Source of the DNA: Paracentrotus lividus
Taxonomy: Eukaryota; Echinodermata; Echinoidea; Camarodonta; Echinidae
Length of the DNA stretch: 64,000 nt
Reading direction: 5' to 3'
Assembly (NCBI GenBank): GCA_940671915.1
Contig: CALNVZ010002974.1
Coordinates: forward strand, 38,548,435-38,612,434
In this document: positions 56,403 to 64,000 of the stretch, piece after piece
Numbering within the stretch: position 1 is the first letter of the stretch
How the letters are laid out: each line of letters starts with the position of its first letter
Notes under the pieces: generated by a model
What the model was told of the DNA's origin: nothing
The model's database searches: none
Seen by the model: the letters and a program-made list of their open reading frames with translations, nothing else
Position numbers and translations under genes: made by a program

Positions 56403-59400
56403 GGGCAGTTCCAAGGTAACGGAGTGACATTCAGAAGTAACATTTCAGCATTCAAACTAATTTATCATCCAAGCTTTAATATTTATTCGCAAAGAAATGG
56501 TTCATGGCAATAGCTGATGGTACCCTCTTTTCAAAATCATAACATTTATTATAGTGACCCACTTAATTAATGAGTTATGAATATTCATAAACATGGTTAC
56601 GGAGTGACGCAAAATGGACATGCATATTTGAGCAAAAAACATTTTGCTTAAACTTTGTGAACTTTAAATGGCTATCACAATTTTGAGTAATTAATTGGAT
56701 TCTATGTTATACTAAGTATATTATGCCGCCTTGCAAAAGAAAATTGGTTTAATATTTTGTTAATTATGACTTAAAACTTGAACCCATGTCTGGTTACGGA
56801 GTGACGGTTACGGAGTGACCTCTGAAAACATCCATGCATTGGCAATGTAAAAAGACTATGTCTTCCTTTCTAAATAACCCCCCCCCCCCTTGATTGTTTC
56901 AATTTAATTTCTGTTTGATCTATATGATAGCTCTAGGTGGGGGATTCAAAACTTCTACACATAACTTTGAAACTCATTAAGTATGCTAATTTATGCGCAT
57001 TTTTCAAAATTCACAAAAAGTGGTTCTTCTTTATTTGTCAACCGATTTTGATTTTTGGGTTCCATCTGGTAGAGATACATGAGGTTTACCAAACTTCTAC
57101 ATAGAATTTTGAAATTTGATATGAAAATTGTCTAAATGTATGCTAATTTATGCAAAATTCTTCAAAAATAACAATAAATGGTTCTTCTCCTTATTTGTCC
57201 ATCATCTTCACTTCTATTTGATTTATAATTATGATGGCACTAGGTAGGTAGGTGATACAACAATTTACACACGAATTTTCAAACTCATTAAGTATGCATT
57301 TTATTGAAAAAAAAATTTAAATAATTTTTTTGACAGTTTTTTTTTTTCTAATCTGGTAAAGCTCCATGAAGTTCACTAAACTTCCTACAAGGAATTTTGA
57401 AACTTTGATTAGAAAGTAATCTATGTATTTATGCTAAATTTATTTAAAAACAAAATGCTTCTTCTCCTTTAATTGTTGATCAATTTCAATTCTGTTATGC
57501 TTTATATGATAGCACTAGGTAGGGGTAATTTTCAAACCCCATTGTCTTATTTCTATTCTTATGTTCAGCGTCAGTGTCTTCTTTAAACTACATAATTGTA
57601 CAATATACATGTAACCAAATGATTGGAGTTCACAGCCTCATCCTATTCGGTTCCAAATAATCTGCTAAGGGGGCCGTCACACTGAGGTCGTTCTATAACG
57701 TTTCTTGCCCGTTCTTGCCTGTTTCTTTAAAACATTGCTGAACGGGCTTTGGTCGGGTTGGAACTTATAACTTTGAAAAAATATTTCTGATACGATACTA
57801 GGCAGTTCATAAATAGTTCTCGTTACGTTCAATTCCGTCTTTATCGCGTCCGCAATACGTTGTTATCCAGTTCAGACCGAGTAAACGCTCGTTCCACTCT
57901 ATACCGTTTCGTAGCACGTCAAACCGTCACTAAAAGTGCCTAGCGCAGCATGAAAAAGTTAGATACCATGTTCGTAGTACGTCTCTTTCGTTCAGAGTAA
58001 TCCTACCCGTTTGAGGAACGTTGTCACTACGTTAATTTTAGAACTTGAAGCCAGTACGATTTTTTGAACATGTTCAAAAAAATCGGAATGCCTTTCGTTC
58101 TCTCCGTTCGGGCCCGTTCGCCAAGTTCGTAAACAGATTGTAAAGGTCTTGTACTAGATTCTAAAGGTCTGCACTACGTTCAGCCCGTGTGTAAACAGAT
58201 TGAGCCAGTTCACAAGAACTACCTAGAACACGCAGTGAGAACTAGCTCAGTGTGACGGGAATTATGACATGCCGTTCTGTTTAAAAATTGAAACGTATGT
58301 TTGTAGTACGTTCCTTCTTGTTCAGAGTAAGTCCTACCGTTTGAAGGAACGTTGTCATCGTTTAATTTTACGAACTTGAATAATTAATATACATGCTCGT
58401 TTGTATGACGTCCTAGCACATCTTTAGAACGATTATAAGTACGGCTATTTCGTTTGTAGTACGTCCATCTCGTTTCAGGTACGTTGCCACCCTCGTTAAA
58501 TTTTTAGGACGAGATGGGCGCCCGATTTTTTGAACACTTTTTTGGAAATCCCGACCGAGCTAGTCATGAGGTTCGTAAACAGATCGTAAGAAGTATTTAC
58601 TAACGTCCACTCAGTTTACAACAACAGACTATGCCCGTTCGGCAAAATTTGCAAGGACGTATTAGGAACGAGCTCAGTGTGACGGGGGTATAAAGTCCTC
58701 AAAGGAGCTCATATCAAACCTCACACAAATTCCTGAGTTGTACATTAATTGCTTTCAAAGGGCTCATTTGCATAATTATGATCTCATACCCTCAAAGCAT
58801 GACACTCCGATGTCTCCCGATGTCTTGGGCACTTCACTAAAAGAATTTGAACTTATAAATTTCTAGTGTAGAAGTGAACTTTGATCAATTGTACATGTAC
58901 AGTGTACATGCAATTCAAATGGGATGTCACTCCGTAACCATAATGGTTACGGAGTGACACTTTTATAAGAAGCCGTATTTCTCAAACAAAATCCATTCAA
59001 ATATGAAAAGTTTATGTAATTGATGGATAGGGGTGCTCCAGATTTGCAAATAAATTTTTGTTGCGTTAAACCCAATTATTCTAAAAATATATTTTTTTTA
59101 ATGTGTTTTTGTGGTTACGGAGTGACAGTTTTAGATAATTCATGTTTGTGCCTCACTGAGATGGAAACTAGATCGCAAAACAAATATTTGTGAAAACTTT
59201 ACTCTTTATATACCCTGCTTCATAATAAAATATAATCAAAGTATTTTTTTTTCTTCATTTTCTAGGTACATTCCTCTTACATGAAATTTAAGTAAAAAAG
59301 ATACAATTTGACCATTTTAGTAAAATTGAATATTAATGCCATTTTTAACACAAAATGCCCTGAAAAGGCCAACCATCCACAGATATTGAAAATTTGGACT

Positions 59401-59484
59401 TTTAGCTCTCAATATGATAACCAATTTGTCATGGAACCATGAATTTAAAATTTTGGGGTCATGTCCCGTTTTGCTTGGACTGCC
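56403..59484. mobile_element. TIR DNA transposon, copy B (inverted to copy A)
   Basis: Left end gggcagttccaagg, right end cttggactgcc, flanked by ATTA on both sides (4 bp target duplication). Subterminal ggttacggagtgac motifs near 56415, 56596, 56793, 56806, 58925, 58940 and 59112. The pair at 58925-58958 is a perfect inverted repeat. It aligns inversely with 4137-7204 for its whole core. It lacks the insertion seen in copy A but carries its own at 57668-58690. Confidence 0.82.
57668..58690. mobile_element. Foldback element nested in copy B
   Basis: Ends agggggccgtcacactgagg and ctcagtgtgacgggggta. An inner end-like copy, gctcagtgtgacgggaatta, sits near 58245. The interior is full of gttcgtagtacgt-like units in both orientations. 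Copy A has the uninterrupted site (aatctgctgcaaagtcctc). Ends resemble the 44247-45574 element (gtcacactg), but the interiors differ. Confidence 0.83.
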
Positions 59485-59734
59485 ATTATCATTCTTCTTT
59501 TGCTATTTAGTAATACATATCTGTGTCTCGCTTTCCTTTAGTTTAAAGATATTTCCTGGTATAATTTTGCATTTAGGTCATGATCAAAAGTGATAGTTGA
59601 GTTTAAGAGAATCAAACAAACATGCCGCGGATCCTGACGGGCCCTTGTCACATAACATTTAATGGATTGAACTTCAATTGTGTTGTTTTAATCGTTTCAT
59701 ACTTGTATAGCCACGCAGTTACATTTATCATTTA

Positions 59735-60718
59735 GGGTAGATGTAGGGAATACCGGACAGCGGGAATAGCGGACGGTCACCACAATGTCAGCCTAGCTGC
59801 CAACATAAGATCAACTGAGTTGAAATACCGGCATCTATTGGTCAGGTGGTCTGTCTGGGAAGGTTGAATGCTGTATTCGACAACACAAGTGAGAATCTCC
59901 GAGAAAACTACCACAATCTGTCAAGGTAGAAAAATTTGCAGCCTGAAAATGGCCTGATGTAAAAATTGGACATTTTTAGAGAATGTGAGGTAATAAATAG
60001 AATTGGGGCATGACCTCTATTTCATGCATTATGGACATTGTGTGGAGGGTGGGCCAAACGTGTATGGAGTTGTTTGCACTGTACAAAGCCTGTGTATTGG
60101 GGTGGCAGTGTGTTGAAAAGTGCTAGTCAGTCATTTTTTGTGTAGGGAATACCGGGACACCACATTGACGGTTGTTTGTTTTACTTCCGGTTGAGTTGCT
60201 AAGCATGTAGATCAAATAGTAAGTTGCTATATAATGTATTATATATTTATTTATTAATTGTTTGACAATTTTGAAATGTCTATTTCTCTTTATTATTATT
60301 GTGATATGTCATGATCTACATGAGATATAAAGTTATTCCTGAGTGTTTTGAAATTTTGTAGTAAAATGCATATAATCTTCTAAAATGAAATAATGTTATA
60401 AAAAATTAATACAAACATGTTAAGTTGAATGGTTTACATTCAAATCAAGTGCTTCCAGACTGATCTTTATACAAAAAAAGGGTCAAAACATACTGTCCGC
60501 GGTATTTCCTACACTGTAGGGAATGCCGGACAATTTACGATGACGTCATTATTTGCATATAACTGCCTCAACAAATTTGATTACCTCATTTTTTTTTGGA
60601 AATAAAGTTTGAATGATGTAGCTAAGCAATGAGAATCCTTTTCTTTTGTGATCTTATTGTTTTCATGTGGCTATTAAAGCAAATGGAGCTTAAGTGGCCG
60701 GTATTCCCTACATTACCC
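59735..60718. mobile_element. TIR element with GGGTAGATGTAGGGAATACCGG ends
   Basis: The left gggtagatgtagggaata and right tattccctacattaccc are inverse and flanked by TA. Additional internal copies of tgtagggaataccgg lie near 60141, 60505 (inverse) and 60518. About 980 bp, no transposase. It lies just upstream of the receptor exon. Confidence 0.82.
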
Positions 60719-60796
60719 TATAACTGTTAATCGTCATGTTAACTATTACCTAACCTGCTCTCTCTCTCTTTAATTCCGTTTTCCTTTAAAAAATAG

Positions 60797-61694
60797 GACC
60801 TGTAAACTCTGCACAATGACCTTCTGCAATGACACACACTTCTGCAGTTCTCGAAACCCTTCGTGTTCCGATGATCCCGATCAAAGAAACACCTAGCGTG
60901 TTCTGCGATACACTTTGCCTCGTCTTTGAGAATTGCTGTCACGACTATGAAGAGACGTGTCTGATGGAGTATGTTACATCGACCCAACCACAACCGACTC
61001 ATCTTAGTCATTGATCTGGAAGAGCGTCTCGGGTGCCTTTAGAGATGTATGAATGCAACACACTCTCCTTGCTGCCCTCGTATGAAGTTTGGTTTCTGGG
61101 TCGTGTCTAAGTGTGGCTGGTGAAAAGGATCCAGATGCGAAGACCACTTGAACCCCCTGTAACAAATATTCCAGATGATGATTTCAAAAGAATGTACTTC
61201 CTGTTACATCTAGTATCACTGGCAAGGCGTACAAGACACATTACTGGTGCCCTGTGTAACGATGACAATGCTGATGTGTACTGGTCGCTGAAGATTGTGA
61301 TACGATCAACGCCAAGTAAACCTATGGGAGATTACCCTCTGGAGAACAATTTTACCTGTACATCGTGTCTATACAAGTGTGACATGGTTTCCACCAGAAC
61401 ACGTCCAAGAGCAAGCTTATCCGCACCTGCACCATGTATGATGTCACCGACTGCCAAGAACCTCCATTCCCAGATCATGAAGAAGAGGATGCAACAGCGT
61501 AACTGCCTACACACGGACCATCGATACACGATTGGGTAAAGAATTCTACCAGAAGTCCTTTTGCCTTGGGCCATCAGAACTCTGTTTTACAATGTTAGTG
61601 TGCACCAAAACGGATTCCCACTGCGATTCACATACAAAGCCAGAAAGAGACGCCGATAGAAGAGCTACACCTGGTCACATATCAGTGATCATAA
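60797..61694 (+). CDS. SMB-type receptor ectodomain, frame-broken part
   Basis: Acceptor AAATAG then, in shifting frames: TCKLCTMTFCNDTHFC and on to DDPDQRNT; PSVFCDTLCLVFENCCHDYE then ETC; DLEERLGCL; YECNTLSLLPSYEV; FWVVSKCGW; LPVTSSITGKAYK; ALCNDDNADVYWSLKI; CTMYDVTDCQEPPFPDH. FCD.LC..F.NCC.DYE..C is the core of a somatomedin-B domain. The VSKC, PVT..TGK.YK and ALCND segments match a known invertebrate receptor ectodomain arrangement that leads into a class-B-like 7TM. I count at least seven reading-frame changes over about 0.9 kb, each explained by one base, while the next 1.5 kb has none. No continuous translation exists as given. Confidence 0.75.
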
Positions 61695-63240
61695 GATTTA
61701 ACTGGCTCGAGTAAAATCGTTACCAAAGAGGAGACGGAAACAACGATTGAAGTCAAGTGTCCTGATGGACAAGTGTTTGATCCTCATGAAAAGGTGTGTA
61801 TTCAACTGTCCTGTACAGAGGGATTCATCATGGCTATAGACAGTTGCGTTCCTGAATCGGAGTCTCTCAACCACTTTTGCCCAGATGATGTCCAGGAATG
61901 GTCTCTTCAGTTTCACCCCGATTCCCGTCACTCATGCGAGGGAAAGCTCTACAGCGTGTTCGAAAGTCTCAGAGAAGAAGGGATCCACGTTGAGATGCTC
62001 AGGGTCTTATCGCGATCGAATGAAAAATACTACTGCCGCTACGACATGCTCGTCAATGTATCTGCCAATCTAACAACCTCCAACTGGACATCACTTGATG
62101 ACTTCATGGTCCGAGTGATGATTGCTCCAAAGACATACGCTTACGACGCCTGTATCATACTTCATGCAAGCTTGTGGCTTTCATGTAAGCATGCATTGGA
62201 AGAACGTTGCATTGGACCTCTCCATTCATTCCCCATAGGTTTGATCCAGCGGAGCCCCTCAGGAACAAAGTACTACTTCGTTAGCGAAACTGGCAAATGG
62301 TATTCTGAACATATGGCTGTAGAACAAATCACCTACAACGATGACAACAAGAAAGTGAGAACTGTCTCTGTATGCGATGAAAGCTTACTGTATTGTCAGT
62401 TCGTAAGCCTTAACCAATCTCTTTTTTCCGACGTCAAGAATGGAACTGGTGAAATCGAATACAAACCAGCTGGCCGTGTCTTCACACAGAGCGAGTTCAA
62501 GATATTAGGAAATGGTTATATCCACGTTTGCAACTTCTTTGGCAACGAAGGCACCAAGAACGGAACGTCTATAACAACGTTCATATCCTTCTCTCTGGAT
62601 CAATCCATTGTCAGTACAGTCGGCTGCTGCTTGTCACTCGTGGCGTTGTTTCTGACCTTCCTCACCTACGCGCGATTTCGTGCGTTGCGTCGATGTGTAT
62701 GCAACAAATTGATTATGTGCCTCTGTGCTGCTCTCTTTACTGGACAAGCTCTGCTTCTCTTAGGCGGGCTGGCCAACTTCAACATATTTCTCTGCACTGC
62801 AGTTTCGTCCTTAACCCACTATACCTGGCTCGTGGCCTTTGCTCTCACCTTCAGCTTAGCCTATGATCTCAATCGCACCTTCGGTTCAGAGACGGTGAAT
62901 CGAAGTAGTGAAAATGGTTCCAAGGTTCTTCTCCTATACCTCTCCAATGCCTTCGGGACTCCTCTCCTGGTCGTGATTCCTTGCCTTATCATCCAGATCC
63001 AGAAGAGAGAGACTGTGATCTACGCTCGTGATGGGATCTGTTGGCTCTCAGGCTACGTACCCATGCTATTGTCGTTCGGTGTCCCTGTGGCCATTACCCT
63101 GTGCCTCAACATGGTCCTCTTCACCCACACTGTGTTTGCTATCTTCAAAACCAAACGCCTTTCCAGGAAGTTGCTCCTGCATCATCTACGGAAGCCGACC
63201 TACACGGAGAACATGAAAGAACTGCTCATCTACTTTAAGG
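61695..63240 (+). CDS. SMB-type adhesion-like GPCR, intact membrane-proximal and 7TM part
   Basis: Open from DLTGSSKIVTKEETETTIEV through TM5 and the start of TM6, with no in-frame stop, ending at ELLIYFK before a GTGTGT donor. It opens with KCPDGQVFDPHEKVC and many Cys and N-glycosylation sites (NLT, NWT, NQS, NGT). CDESLLYCQFVSL and NGYIHVCNFF form the membrane-proximal block; no canonical GPS cleavage triad (H-L/S/T) is evident. TM1 is around VSTVGCCLSLVALFLTFLTY, TM2 KLIMCLCAALFTGQALLLL, TM3 SLTHYTWLVAFALTFSLAYD, TM4 SNAFGTPLLVVIPCLIIQI and TM5 VPMLLSFGVPVAITLCLNMV. Cys before TM3 and CWLS in ECL2 give the expected disulfide. Surface receptor, ligand unknown. The last exon(s), with the rest of TM6 and TM7, lie beyond the window. 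Confidence 0.9.
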
Positions 63241-63318
63241 TGTGTGTGTAATGGTATAATTCAAACTAAAGATAATGACTTGTAATGGGTACATAGATTC
63301 TGTACCATCCAACTTTCA

Positions 63319-64000
63319 TTAAAGGGAAGCTCTGGACCCAAAATAAGTTGCCTTTATAAAAAGCAGAAAAATAAGACAAACGGAATTAAAAAAAAGTTTG
63401 AAAAAATTGAACTAATAATAAGAAAGTTATGAATATCTTTACGATGCACAAAAAATTGATCGCTATACCAAATTGGCAACACTGTCACAAAACTGTGAAG
63501 TGACAGGGGCACAACTTTCCATTCATTTTCTATATGGTTTTATGATAAATTTTCACTTTATTTGTTAAGAAACTGTTTTCCTTATAACTTTGGCCAAGAT
63601 ATATTGATGGACATATGCCATTGCATCCTATACATATATTGTAAAATCAGCACCCCTTCTAGAAATACAAAAAACAAAGATTTTAAGTGGTTTTCAGTAT
63701 AGCAAAAAGAAATTCATGAATGTTGAATTTCATGAAAAATATCACTTTTCTTTTGAAATGTCATTATGAATCTCATTTATGAAAATACATAGATGCAATA
63801 ACATATTACCATCAATATATCTTGGCAAAAGTTATGAGGAAAACAGTTTCTTAACGAATAAAGTGAAAATTTAATCATAAAACCATATAAAAAATGCACC
63901 ATAGTTGTTGCCAATTTGGTATAGCGATCAATTTAGCGATCAATTTTTTGTGCATCGTAAAGATATTCATAACTTTCTTATTATTAGTCCGATTTTCTTC
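63319..64000. mobile_element. Foldback element cut by the window end
   Basis: Starts ttaaagggaagctctggacc. Inner arms are inverse: gttatgaatatctttacgat...gatcgctataccaaattggc near 63430-63480 against gccaatttggtatagcgatc...atcgtaaagatattcataac near 63911-63975. tcatgaa/ttcatga blocks surround the centre near 63700. Resembles the TTAA element at 9551-10050. The right end is outside the window. Confidence 0.8.

Noticed and set aside
61111-61539. 142-residue independent gene
   Set aside because: It is one frame of the broken receptor ectodomain; the neighbouring receptor motifs fall in the other frames.

Overview
The window is eukaryotic: AT-rich, intron-rich, full of microsatellites and small palindromic DNA transposons, with animal genes carrying GT-AG introns. 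The gene families (Rab32-type GTPase, GALNAC4S-6ST/CHST15-like sulfotransferase, somatomedin-B plus seven-helix receptors), tRNA-derived SINEs and hAT/mariner-like debris suggest a marine invertebrate deuterostome, most likely an echinoderm such as a sea urchin. This is inference from content; no species marker was identified.

Layout. 1-7.7 kb: no gene; a tRNA-Met-like SINE and a 3.07 kb terminal-inverted-repeat (TIR) transposon (copy A) with another element nested in it. 8.08-20.0 kb, minus strand: a Rab32/Rab38-type gene, with four coding exons seen plus a proposed start exon; the C-terminal exon was not found. Its introns hold a partially duplicated exon, several foldback elements, a hAT-like element with arrays of a GCGAGCGCGAAGCGCGAGC-type motif, and a 190 bp palindrome with telomere-like TTAGGG repeats at its apex. 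20.1-26.5 kb: transposons, one unexplained start exon, and a 5'-truncated LINE. 26.57-36.23 kb, plus strand: a type II membrane sulfotransferase gene of at least seven exons, broken by single-base indels. 39.89-40.57 kb, plus: an exon coding TM1-TM5 and the start of TM6 of a family-B/adhesion-like GPCR without an obvious ectodomain, followed by a 100 N gap. 41-49 kb: minisatellite, hairpins, foldback elements and SINEs. 49.15 kb: a signal-peptide exon, plausibly the start of the second receptor. 51.5-53.9 kb: a 1.2 kb tandem duplication that looks like noisy-read assembly. 56.4-59.5 kb: transposon copy B, inverted relative to A. 60.8-63.24 kb, plus: a somatomedin-B/seven-helix receptor, frame-broken in its first 0.9 kb and clean afterwards. 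The window ends inside a foldback element.

The genes do not form a pathway. The protein products would be a vesicle-trafficking GTPase, a Golgi glycosaminoglycan sulfotransferase and two surface receptors. A recurring theme is single-base indels in otherwise well conserved exons, which point more to a patchily polished assembly than to widespread pseudogenes.
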